Shown: piece by piece, positions 27,232 through 35,442 of the stretch | How positions within the stretch are numbered: position 1 is the first letter of the stretch | How the letters are laid out: each line of letters opens with the position of its first letter | Assembly: GCA_958295745.1 (NCBI GenBank) | Contig: OY282370.1 | Span: 2,702,548-2,766,547, forward strand | From: an uncultured Acidimicrobiia bacterium | GTDB lineage: Bacteria > Actinomycetota > Acidimicrobiia > Spongiisociales > Spongiisociaceae | Length of the DNA: 64,000 nt | Direction: 5' to 3' | The notes under the pieces: model-generated | What the model was told of the DNA's origin: nothing | The model's database searches: none | The model's input: only the letters and a program-made list of their open reading frames with translations | Translations under genes and position numbers: made by a program

Positions 27232-30200
27232 TTGAAGGCTCTGGTGTGTGTGCGGCGGTCGTGGTTGGCTGTTGTTGCTGTTTTGGGTTTGGTGGGTTCG
27301 TTGCTGGCTGTAGGGGTGGTTCCGGCGGCGGCGGTTGATGGTACGGCGGACAACGAGGCTGTGTACTCGGCTTGTGTCGGTCCGGCGTTGGAGTCGTTGG
27401 GTTTGACCGACATCGAGGGGTCGTTCGCCGAGGACGCGGTGAATTGCTTGGGGCATTATGGGATCACTAAGGGTCGCACGGCGACTATGTATGATCCGGG
27501 TGCTCCGGTGTTGCGTTGGCAGATGGCGTTGTTCTTGAGCAGGGCGGCGGGTCCGGCGGGTGTGCAGCTGATGGCAGAGACTGCCGATGACTTCACGGAC
27601 TTGGAGGGTGTGTCGGACGAGATCCGTTCGGCGATCAATCAGATGGCGGCGTTGGAGATCATGTCGGGTACGGGCAGCGGCCGGTTCTCGCCGGATACGG
27701 CGGTGTCTCGCAAGACCATGGCTGAGATGTTGGATGCTTTCTTGGGTAAGGCCCGGTTGGGTAAGGGTGCTTTGGGCGGCGGTAGCGAAGACGAGCTGTC
27801 GGAGGTTACGCCTGATGACACGGTGTTCACCGATATCGGTAATGTGACGCGTGGTCAGTATTCGGCGATTCGGCGGATGTTCGAGGTGGGGGTTACGCGG
27901 GGGACTACGGATAGTCAGTTCTCTCCGGAGGGTTTGGTTACTCGGGGGCAGATGGCGGCGTTCATTACGCGGATGTTGGCGCATACGGTGGCTCGTCCGG
28001 CTGGGTTGACGATGCAGGCGAGTGTGTCGTCGGTTGCGGGCACCGAAACGGATCCGGGGGATTTGGATTTGGTGGTGTCGTTGCGCGACTCGAGTCATAT
28101 GGCGATGCCGGATGCCTTGGTGGATTTGTTCAAGTCCGAAAACCCGGGGGACGCGTTCGGGTCTGGTGGAAGTTGTTCCAACGACGATGTGATGTCGGTG
28201 GATGGTACTGCGGGGTTGTGTGAGATCGTGTCCTCGGATGTGCCTACGGACTCGGATGGGGATCGGGAGCTTGTGGGCGCGTCGTTTGGTGCTTCGGTGA
28301 CGGTGTGGGCGTGGACCGGTGATGCGGGCGACACGTTCGATGCTGATGATACGGTGTCGGCGTCGCTGGAGATCACGGTTACCAAGCCTGCTACGAAGCT
28401 GCGGATCACCGATGACATGGCTGCTAACGCTGTGGCGGCGAAGTTCGGGGATCGGGTTACGTTCACTATTCAGGTGGTGGACAACGACGGCAATCCGGTG
28501 GCTGCCAAGGACAAGTCGGTGGGCGTGGCGATGAGCACGACGGTTGCCAGCCCGGATACGGCTGATGTGTCGAGCAGCAGCACGACGTCTCATAAGACGG
28601 ACGATTCGGGGCGGATCGAGTTGTCGTACCGTCAGACCGATCCTCGGACGTCGGGCAGCAACAACGGCGGTGATAAGGCCTGGCTGAATTTGGTTATCAC
28701 CTACGCCGGGACTGATTTGACGTTGGATGACAAGACCACGTTGAAGATGGCCGAAACGGGCGCTATCGCTAATGGGAAGGGGCCTGAGGATAACGCGGCG
28801 GTGGTCTGGCTCGACACCACGGCTGCGCCTACAACTCTGACGTTGGCTCAGGCTGTTGAGTATCACGAGGCGTCGGGTACGGGGAGCGGCGCGGCGAATA
28901 CTGTTACGGCTACTTTGGTCGATCAGTACGGCGATCCGGTGTCCCGTCAGAAGGTGGAGTTCGCTTCCGACGACGCCAAGGGCATCGCCGCCGAGGCGGC
29001 TTCGGGTGACACTCCGGTGGCGTTGGCCTACTACAACGCGGCTCTCCTGACAAGGACGGGTACTCCTGTCGAGGTGGAGGATGTGGACCCGAATCGGGGT
29101 TTGCAGGGCACGGCCCGTTTGACGCGGACTACCAACCGGCGGGGGGTGGCCAGCCTTTCCTACAACCGGGATTCGTCCGTCGGCGGGATCGAGACGATCG
29201 CCGCCCGGGTGAAGGCCGATCTGTCGGTTACGTTGGCTTTGGCCAGGGATGCGTCGAGTGTTGTCAACGCGATGCGTCATGAGGACAAGTGGGACGCCCG
29301 CAGCGGCGACATCCTGGCCGAGCGGATCTACCATTACTGGGGTGTGGAACCCGGGGACGGCGATTCATTGCAGGGTCGTTTGCTGGTGGCCGACACCGAT
29401 AACAACAAGTTGGTGCTGGCGGGCGACAGCTCGGTGTTCATCGTGGGCTACGACAGCAACGATCATCTGAACGGCACCTCGGGTGCGGCTACGTTGTCGG
29501 GTTTCGAGACGGATCTCAAGGACAACGCCAAGCACGTGAGCGTGTCGGGCTATGACGACAACGCCAAGGGCGTGAGCACTATCACCGCCGCGGCTGAATG
29601 GGATCGGCTGTTCCCCACTACCGGCACCGGCTCTGCAAAGATGGAATCGAACGATGCCTTTTTGGGGCGGTTCGGGTCCGCATTCGCGGCTGACAACGGG
29701 GTGATCGTGGTGGGCGCCCCCCGTGAGAGCTCGAACGCCGGTAGGGTGTATGTGTACACCAGCAGCACCGCCGAACCGGTGGTCATCTCCCCGCCCACCG
29801 GCACGACCGGGCGGTTCGGGCAGTCGGTGGACATCAGTGGCGATGTCATCGTCGTGGGCAGCTGGAGCGTGAAAAAGGTCTACGTGTTCGTGAAACCGAC
29901 GGGCGGTTGGGCCGCAACCGACACGGCGACCGTCGAGCTGGATGCTTCGCATACTAAGTTCGGAAGGTATGTGGCTATCGACGGGGACACGATCGTGGCC
30001 GCCGCCCAGGGCGGGGTGTCCGTCTTCACCAAGGCCGGCGACGTTTGGGGCACCGGTACCGGCACCGACATGGCGGAGACCGAGGTACGGATAACGGATG
30101 CAAACATAGATCCTGAAGGAATTGCCAAGCAGGTGGATATCGACGGGGACACGATCGTCGTGGGCTCGTGGCGAGTGACAACCGGCCTTACCGGCCATGC

Positions 30201-30867
30201 GACGGGATTCAGCGGTTACGCGCATGTGATCGCCAAGGCCGGCAGCGCTTGGGGCGGCGGCGACGAGACGGCGGTCAGGCTCAACTCGCCCGAGAAGAAC
30301 GGCCAGGATCAGCATTCCCAGGGGTTCGCGCGGAGCGTGGCCGTGTCGGGTGACACTGTGGTGGCCTTCCAGGTGGATGTAGCCAACCGCTTGGTCGCCG
30401 TGGACGAGCCGCCGAATGTGGGCAAGGCTCATGTCTATGTCAAACCCTCCGGCGATTGGACGGCCACCGCCGCGCCTGACGCGACGCTCTCCATTCCTGT
30501 GGGGCCGGGCTACCACACATTCGGCCTGTTCGGGGATATCAGCTCCGACGGGAATGCCATCGCGGTGGGGGCGCACTACAGCCAGCAGGGCGACTGGCTG
30601 GGCGCGGTGTACGTGTACACCAAACTCTCCGGCGAAGAATGGGCGTCCACCACCAGCCCGGCGGAACAGTACGTGGGCCCGACCCCGAACGGACGGTTCG
30701 GCTGGGGAACCACCTTCGACAGCACCAACGGGGATATCGTGGCCTCTTTCCGTCAAGAGAAGACCGGGCCCACCTGCGACGACGAGACCGTGGGCGAAGG
30801 CACCGGCGCTGTCATGATCCCGACGTACTGCCTGCGCTATCTCCCCGTCTACGTCATCGACCGATAG
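27232..30867 (+). CDS. Array surface protein 1: SLH / Ig-like / FG-GAP propeller
   Basis: About 1211 residues. Signal peptide (WLAVVAVLGLVGSLLAVGVV...AAA), three SLH repeats (about residues 63-245; VLRWQMALFLSRAAGPAGV, VSRKTMAEMLDAF, VTRGQMAAFITRML), Ig-like and Big-type domains (about 255-700, including VDQYGDPVSRQKVEF), then about seven FG-GAP-like blades (RFGSAFAADNGVIVVGAP, RFGQSVDISGDVIVVGSW and so on) to the end. Probably anchored on the cell wall by SLH with the propeller outward. By alignment with its four paralogs translation starts at TTG 27232 rather than ATG; the frame continues to a GTG at 27181. It ends YVIDR, where three paralogs end FRIDR. First of five tandem copies. Confidence 0.88.
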   Translation: MKALVCVRRSWLAVVAVLGLVGSLLAVGVVPAAAVDGTADNEAVYSACVGPALESLGLTDIEGSFAEDAVNCLGHYGITKGRTATMYDPGAPVLRWQMALFLSRAAGPAGVQLMAETADDFTDLEGVSDEIRSAINQMAALEIMSGTGSGRFSPDTAVSRKTMAEMLDAFLGKARLGKGALGGGSEDELSEVTPDDTVFTDIGNVTRGQYSAIRRMFEVGVTRGTTDSQFSPEGLVTRGQMAAFITRMLAHTVARPAGLTMQASVSSVAGTETDPGDLDLVVSLRDSSHMAMPDALVDLFKSENPGDAFGSGGSCSNDDVMSVDGTAGLCEIVSSDVPTDSDGDRELVGASFGASVTVWAWTGDAGDTFDADDTVSASLEITVTKPATKLRITDDMAANAVAAKFGDRVTFTIQVVDNDGNPVAAKDKSVGVAMSTTVASPDTADVSSSSTTSHKTDDSGRIELSYRQTDPRTSGSNNGGDKAWLNLVITYAGTDLTLDDKTTLKMAETGAIANGKGPEDNAAVVWLDTTAAPTTLTLAQAVEYHEASGTGSGAANTVTATLVDQYGDPVSRQKVEFASDDAKGIAAEAASGDTPVALAYYNAALLTRTGTPVEVEDVDPNRGLQGTARLTRTTNRRGVASLSYNRDSSVGGIETIAARVKADLSVTLALARDASSVVNAMRHEDKWDARSGDILAERIYHYWGVEPGDGDSLQGRLLVADTDNNKLVLAGDSSVFIVGYDSNDHLNGTSGAATLSGFETDLKDNAKHVSVSGYDDNAKGVSTITAAAEWDRLFPTTGTGSAKMESNDAFLGRFGSAFAADNGVIVVGAPRESSNAGRVYVYTSSTAEPVVISPPTGTTGRFGQSVDISGDVIVVGSWSVKKVYVFVKPTGGWAATDTATVELDASHTKFGRYVAIDGDTIVAAAQGGVSVFTKAGDVWGTGTGTDMAETEVRITDANIDPEGIAKQVDIDGDTIVVGSWRVTTGLTGHATGFSGYAHVIAKAGSAWGGGDETAVRLNSPEKNGQDQHSQGFARSVAVSGDTVVAFQVDVANRLVAVDEPPNVGKAHVYVKPSGDWTATAAPDATLSIPVGPGYHTFGLFGDISSDGNAIAVGAHYSQQGDWLGAVYVYTKLSGEEWASTTSPAEQYVGPTPNGRFGWGTTFDSTNGDIVASFRQEKTGPTCDDETVGEGTGAVMIPTYCLRYLPVYVIDR

Positions 30868-30901
30868 ATCGTTTACCGCAACCAACCAAACGCCAGGGGC
30901 G

Positions 30902-30927
30902 GGGGTCTCCACTTCGGTGGAGGCCCC
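30902..30927 (+). terminator. Hairpin terminator after array gene 1
   Basis: 11-bp stem GGGGTCTCCAC / GTGGAGGCCCC (one G-U pair) closed by a TTCG tetraloop, followed by TTCCTGGTTT. The same hairpin follows all five array genes. Confidence 0.85.
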
Positions 30928-30963
30928 TTCCTGGTTTCAGGCTCCGATCACCGACCGGCGGGA

Positions 30964-31062
30964 GGCTTTGATCATCGGGTGATCGATGGCGGCCTGGGTC
31001 AGCGTTTCCTCAGGATGCTGATCGAGACCCTCGAGGAGCCTTCCCTGTTCCTGGCGGGGTGA
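30964..31062 (+). pseudogene. Fragment of the E2 acyltransferase 3' end (scar 1)
   Basis: Nearly identical to 26853-26944, the last 33 codons of the E2 gene, including the stop codon and the bases after it. One base is missing at the fifth or sixth position (GCTTTGATC against GCTTTCGATC), so the frame is lost at once. It has no start or promoter of its own. Confidence 0.88.
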
Positions 31063-31206
31063 CCCGCCGCCATCGCAACGCAGCAACGTCTGATGCCGTG
31101 AAGTCGGGGGGGGGTCGATGGTGTCGGGGTCGGGTCCGTTTTTGGGTTGTTTTTGTGTTCTGGCCTGGGGTTTTGGTGTGTGCGGGTGGTGTTGGTCGAA
31201 GAAAGG

Positions 31207-31238
31207 TTGCGGGGGGGGGGGGTATTTATTGTTACAAT
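31207..31238 (+). promoter_or_regulatory. Promoter of array gene 2 with 12-G tract
   Basis: TTGCGG (31207-31212), twelve G (31211-31222), -10 TACAAT (31233-31238). Apparent spacer 20 bp, too long for good sigma-70-type contact if the boxes are as read. Confidence 0.6.
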
Positions 31239-31313
31239 GGGTTGCCCGGGCTGGCATGTGTGTGCTGGCCGGGGTTGATCGGTCTTGTTCAGGAAGGAAA
31301 GGGGTTCGGTCTG

Positions 31314-34300
31314 ATGGCTCTGGTTGGTGTACGGCGGTCGTGGTTGGCTGTGGTTGCTGTGTTGGGTTTGGTGGGTTCGTTGTTGGCTGTTGGGGTGGTT
31401 CCGGCGGCGGCGGTGGACGGCAAGGCGGATAACGAGGCGGTGTATTCGGCTTGTGTCGGTCCGGCGTTGGAGTCGTTGGGTTTGGTTGATGTTGTTGGGT
31501 CGTTTGCTGAGGATGCGGTGAATTGTTTGGGGCATTATGGGATCACTAAGGGTCGCACGGCGACTACGTATGATCCGGGTGCTCCGGTGTTGCGTTGGCA
31601 GATGGCGTTGTTCTTGACGCGGGCTGCTAGCCCGGCGGGTGTGCAGCTGTTGGCGGACCCTGCGGATGACTTCACGGACTTGGAGGGTGTTTCGGACGAG
31701 ATCCGTTCGGCGGTCAATCAGATGGTGGGGTTGGGGATCATGTCGGGTAGGAGCGGCGGTCGGTTCTCGCCGGATACGGCGGTGTCTCGGGCGGAGATGG
31801 CTTCGATGTTGGACGCGTTTTTGGTCAAGGCCCGGCCGGGTAAGGGAGCTTTCGGCGGCGAGGCGGGTGTGGATGAGTTGGGGGATGTTTCGCCTGATGC
31901 CACTGGGTTTACTGACATCGGGAGCGTGACGCGTGGTCAGTATTCGGCGATTGAGCGGATGTTCGAGTTGGGGGTTACTCGGGGGACGTCGGATAATCAG
32001 TTCTCTCCGGGGGGTTTGGTTACTAGGGCGCAGATGGCGGCGTTCATTACGCGGATGTTGGCGCATACGGTGGCTCGTCCGGCTGGGTTGACGATGCAGG
32101 CGAGTGCGTTGTCGGTTGCGGGGACTTCGGATAGTTTGGGGGATGTGGATTTGGTGGTGTCGTTGCGTGATTCGATTCATATGGCGATGGCGGATGAGTC
32201 GGTGGATGTGTTCTCGGCGGCGAACGCGGGGGATGCGTTCGGGTCTGATGGGCGTTGCTCTGTGGATGAGGTGTTGAGGTTGGGGGATGGTACGGGGGTG
32301 TGTGAGGTCGAGGTGTCTGATGGGCAGACGGACTCGGATGGGGATGTGGAGATCACGGGTCAGTTTGGTGCTTCGGCGACGGTGTGGGCGTGGGCTGGTG
32401 ATGTTGGTGATCGGTTCGATGTTGCTGATACGGTGTCGGCGTCGTTGGAGATCACGGTGACGAAGCCGGCTACGAAGTTGCGGATCACCGATGATATGGC
32501 TGTGAATGCGACGGCGGCGCAGTTTGGGGATCGGGTTACGTTCGTTGTTCAGGTGGTGGACGACGACGGGAATCCGGTGGCTACCAAGGACGTGTCGGTG
32601 ACGGTGGCGGCGAACACGACGGTTGCCAGCAACGCCGACGGTGTGGGTCCGCAGACGAGCGGCGCTACGAATACGCGTAAGACGGACGACTCGGGGCGGA
32701 TCGAGCTGTCGTACCGTCAGGCTGATCCTCGGACGTCGGGCAGCGATCATGGGGGTGATAGGGCCTGGCTGGATTTGGATATCAGCTTCCCAGCCGGCTA
32801 CAGCGGGGATTTGATGTTGGAGGACAAGACCACCCTGAAGAAGGCCGTCGAAGCTGACGGCGCCATGGTGGGGGACGCGGCGGTGGTCTGGCGCGACGGC
32901 ACGCCTGTCGCTACGACTTTGACGTTGGCTCAGGCTGTTGAGTATCACGAGGCGTCGGGTACGGGGAGCGGCGCGTCGAATACGGTTACGGCTACTTTGG
33001 TGGATCAGTACGGCGATCCGGTGTCCCGCCAGAGGGTGGAGTTCACTTCTGACGACGCCGACGGCATCGGCGCCAAGCCGGATCCGGATACTGCGGGAGC
33101 TCCGGCGGTGTTGGTGCGCAATGTGAATACTGCTACCAGCGAGGGGACGCGTGTGTTCAAGGATGCTGATGCCCTTTTGACGCGGACTACCAACCGGCGG
33201 GGTGTGGCCAGCCTTACCTACAACCGGGATTCGGCTGACAGCCGGATCGAAACCATCCTGGCCGAGGTCACGGTCGGTTCAGGTTCCTCTGCCAGAACGA
33301 TCCCGGCTGACCGTATCTATCACTACTGGGCGAACGAGCCGAGCGACGGCGATAGGATCGAGGGTCGTCTGATGGTGACCAACACCGACGACAACCAGCT
33401 GGTGATAGCAGGCGTCGGGGTGTCGCTGATCAAATACGACAGCAACGATCATCTTACCACTCCCGACGGTGCGGTTACTTTGTCCGGGTTCGAGACAGAC
33501 CTGAAAGACAACGCCAAGCACGTTACGGTGTCGAGGTATCAGGACACCTCCAAGGACGTCAGCCAGATCGCAACCGGCGGTGCTTGGGCGAGTTTGGACC
33601 ATCCGGGCGGTCAGGCCGCTCTCAATGCCGACCCCCGGTTCGGGCAATCCGTAGCCGCCGACAACGGGGTCATCGTCGTAGGCGCCGGCCGAGAAAACGT
33701 CGATCACGACGACGACCCGACGACGCCCAAGCATGCCACTGCCGGTCGGGTGTATGTGTACGAGAGCTTTGACGACACCAAACCCACCATCCTCCAGCTT
33801 CACGAAGATTTCTCGGCTGCGAACGCCAAGTTCGGATACGATGTGGACGTCTCCGTGACAGGGTCCGGCGCCACAAGGCTTACCACGATCGTGGTCGGCG
33901 CGCCTGGAATATGGGGCAATGCCGGAAGAGCTTTCGTATTCACCCATACGGGCCCTTGGGGCGACAACAACACCATCAAGACCGACGATGATAACAGTAC
34001 CAAGGATACTGCGTGGATGAACCAAACCGGTGACCCCGGTTTGGCCAGTATGGAGTTCGGCGCCCATGTTGCGGTCTCGGGTGACGGCAAGACGGTAGCG
34101 GTTGCTGCTCCTTACACGGTTGATGCGTCGAAGGGTAAGGCCATGGTGGTCATGTACCAGAGAGGCTCCGACGGATGGAGCAACGACGGAGGCCATACTG
34201 ACAACGGGATACTGCAAAGCTCCTACAGCTCCCCGTACTTCAACAGAGGGGGCAGAGGGTTGGCAATATCCGAGGATGGTTCTGTCGTCGCGGTCGGAGT

Positions 34301-34976
34301 GGGCTGGGCCACGAATCCGCTATGGAGTACCGTGGAGCAGTATGCAGGGAAGGTCGCGGTGTTTGTCAAGGGGGCTGGTGTCAGCTGGTACGGTGATCAC
34401 CGTGAAGACCCCAATGCTTTGCTGTCTCCCGCTGAGGGCAGCACTTTTCAGGGGGTAGCCAAGTATGTGGGTATGTCGGATGACGGGAACACCATCGTTG
34501 CTTCGGGCCACTTCCAGCACAATCACGCTGAGGGAAGGACAGGCGCCGCATACGTGTTCACCAAACCCAACACCAGCGATGGTTGGGGAGCGACACCTAG
34601 CACAACTGTCTCGGTGACGGAGTTGAAGAATCCTGCTGTGCTGTCCGCCGCCGGAGTCCAGCCCAGCGACGTGCTGGGCCAGTACGTGGCCATCAAGAGC
34701 GACGGATCCGAGGTAGCAGCCAGCCGCCACCACCGGCAGGAGGGCGACTCGCGGGGCTCGGTGCTTACCTACACCAAGCCTAAGGAGGGCGGCTGGGCGT
34801 CCACCACCAGCCCGGACAGCGAGTATCTGGGCGTCAACCCCGGCGATGGTCTGGGCTGGGCGACCACCTACGACCGGGCGGACGGCACCCTCTACTCGTC
34901 CCTCGCCCGCAACCGCTCGAACCCGATCGACGGCGGCTACTACAAGCAGCTGACCATCTTCCGTATCGACCGATAG
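31314..34976 (+). CDS. Array surface protein 2: SLH / Ig-like / FG-GAP propeller
   Basis: 1220 residues with the same layout as array protein 1: signal peptide, three SLH repeats, Ig-like/Big domains, FG-GAP blades. ATG 31314 follows GGAAAGGGG; the frame extends upstream only through non-coding sequence. It is unique among the paralogs in having SFPAGYSGDLMLEDK where others have TYSGTD or TYAGTD. The blades (RFGQSVAADNGVIVVGAG, KFGYDVDVSVTGSG, EFGAHVAVSGDGKTVAVA) diverge from other copies, while the last 75 residues (LGQYVAIKSDGSEVAAS...FRIDR) are conserved. The first half is rich in G/T-ending codons; the propeller half is rich in C-ending codons. Confidence 0.88.
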   Translation: MALVGVRRSWLAVVAVLGLVGSLLAVGVVPAAAVDGKADNEAVYSACVGPALESLGLVDVVGSFAEDAVNCLGHYGITKGRTATTYDPGAPVLRWQMALFLTRAASPAGVQLLADPADDFTDLEGVSDEIRSAVNQMVGLGIMSGRSGGRFSPDTAVSRAEMASMLDAFLVKARPGKGAFGGEAGVDELGDVSPDATGFTDIGSVTRGQYSAIERMFELGVTRGTSDNQFSPGGLVTRAQMAAFITRMLAHTVARPAGLTMQASALSVAGTSDSLGDVDLVVSLRDSIHMAMADESVDVFSAANAGDAFGSDGRCSVDEVLRLGDGTGVCEVEVSDGQTDSDGDVEITGQFGASATVWAWAGDVGDRFDVADTVSASLEITVTKPATKLRITDDMAVNATAAQFGDRVTFVVQVVDDDGNPVATKDVSVTVAANTTVASNADGVGPQTSGATNTRKTDDSGRIELSYRQADPRTSGSDHGGDRAWLDLDISFPAGYSGDLMLEDKTTLKKAVEADGAMVGDAAVVWRDGTPVATTLTLAQAVEYHEASGTGSGASNTVTATLVDQYGDPVSRQRVEFTSDDADGIGAKPDPDTAGAPAVLVRNVNTATSEGTRVFKDADALLTRTTNRRGVASLTYNRDSADSRIETILAEVTVGSGSSARTIPADRIYHYWANEPSDGDRIEGRLMVTNTDDNQLVIAGVGVSLIKYDSNDHLTTPDGAVTLSGFETDLKDNAKHVTVSRYQDTSKDVSQIATGGAWASLDHPGGQAALNADPRFGQSVAADNGVIVVGAGRENVDHDDDPTTPKHATAGRVYVYESFDDTKPTILQLHEDFSAANAKFGYDVDVSVTGSGATRLTTIVVGAPGIWGNAGRAFVFTHTGPWGDNNTIKTDDDNSTKDTAWMNQTGDPGLASMEFGAHVAVSGDGKTVAVAAPYTVDASKGKAMVVMYQRGSDGWSNDGGHTDNGILQSSYSSPYFNRGGRGLAISEDGSVVAVGVGWATNPLWSTVEQYAGKVAVFVKGAGVSWYGDHREDPNALLSPAEGSTFQGVAKYVGMSDDGNTIVASGHFQHNHAEGRTGAAYVFTKPNTSDGWGATPSTTVSVTELKNPAVLSAAGVQPSDVLGQYVAIKSDGSEVAASRHHRQEGDSRGSVLTYTKPKEGGWASTTSPDSEYLGVNPGDGLGWATTYDRADGTLYSSLARNRSNPIDGGYYKQLTIFRIDR

Positions 34977-35011
34977 ATCCTTTACCGCAACCAACCACAC
35001 ACGCCAGGGCG

Positions 35012-35037
35012 GGGGTCTCCACTTCGGTGGAGGCCCC
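35012..35037 (+). terminator. Hairpin terminator after array gene 2
   Basis: Same 11-bp stem and TTCG loop as the other copies. Confidence 0.85.
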
Positions 35038-35074
35038 TTCCTGGTTTCGAGGCCCGATCACCGACCTGCGGGAG

Positions 35075-35174
35075 GCTTTGATCATCGGGTGATCGATGGC
35101 GGCCTTTGGGTCAGCGTTTCCTCAGGATGCTGATCGAGACCCTCGAGGAGCCTTCCCTGTTCTTGGCGGGGTGA
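35075..35174 (+). pseudogene. Fragment of the E2 acyltransferase 3' end (scar 2)
   Basis: Shares with scar 1 the same one-base deletion and the same substitutions relative to the intact E2 gene (GAGACCCTCGAGGAGCCTTC), so the two scars come from one another or a common copy. It also has a one-base insertion (GGCCTTTGGG). Confidence 0.88.
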
Positions 35175-35333
35175 CCCACCCGCCATGGCAACACGGCTAC
35201 GTCTGATGCCGTGAAGTCGGGGGGGGGGGTCGATGGTTGCGGGTCGGAGGTGTCGGGTTGGGGGGTGGTGGGTTGTTTTTGTGTGCTGGCCTGGGGTTTT
35301 GGGGGTGTGGGGGTGGTGTTGGTCTGGATAAGG

Positions 35334-35363
35334 TTGCGGGGGGGGGGGAGTTATTGTTACAAT
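35334..35363 (+). promoter_or_regulatory. Promoter of array gene 3 with 11-G tract
   Basis: TTGCGG (35334-35339), eleven G (35338-35348), -10 TACAAT (35358-35363). Apparent spacer 18 bp. The T that follows the G run in the other copies is absent here. Confidence 0.62.
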
Positions 35364-35442
35364 GGGTTGCCCGGGCTGGTGTGTGCTGGGCCGGGTTTTG
35401 TTCGATTTTTGTTCGGGAAGGACAAGGAAGGAGTTCGGTCTG

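Larger units (their letters stand above)
30868..31313 (+). other. Spacer between array genes 1 and 2
   Basis: 446 bp without a gene. In order it holds the conserved ACCGCAACCAACC stretch and terminator hairpin, a 16-bp remnant of the GNAT 3' end (30948-30963), a 99-bp remnant of the E2 3' end, the sequence that follows the real E2 stop codon, a 9-G tract (31106-31114), the conserved upstream region, and the promoter with its 12-G tract. Confidence 0.8.
34977..35442 (+). other. Spacer between array genes 2 and 3
   Basis: 466 bp without a gene: terminator hairpin, 17-bp GNAT remnant (35058-35074), E2 3' scar, post-E2 sequence, 11-G tract (35219-35229), conserved upstream region and promoter with 11 G. 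Confidence 0.8.

Noticed and set aside
27136-29334. 732-codon open frame on the minus strand opposite array gene 1 (similar ones at 30999-32948, 35197-37071, 39582-41177, 43828-45159)
   Set aside because: Translations are Arg/His/Pro-rich with no domains. They arise because the sense genes use G/T-ending codons, which leave no stops on the antisense strand.
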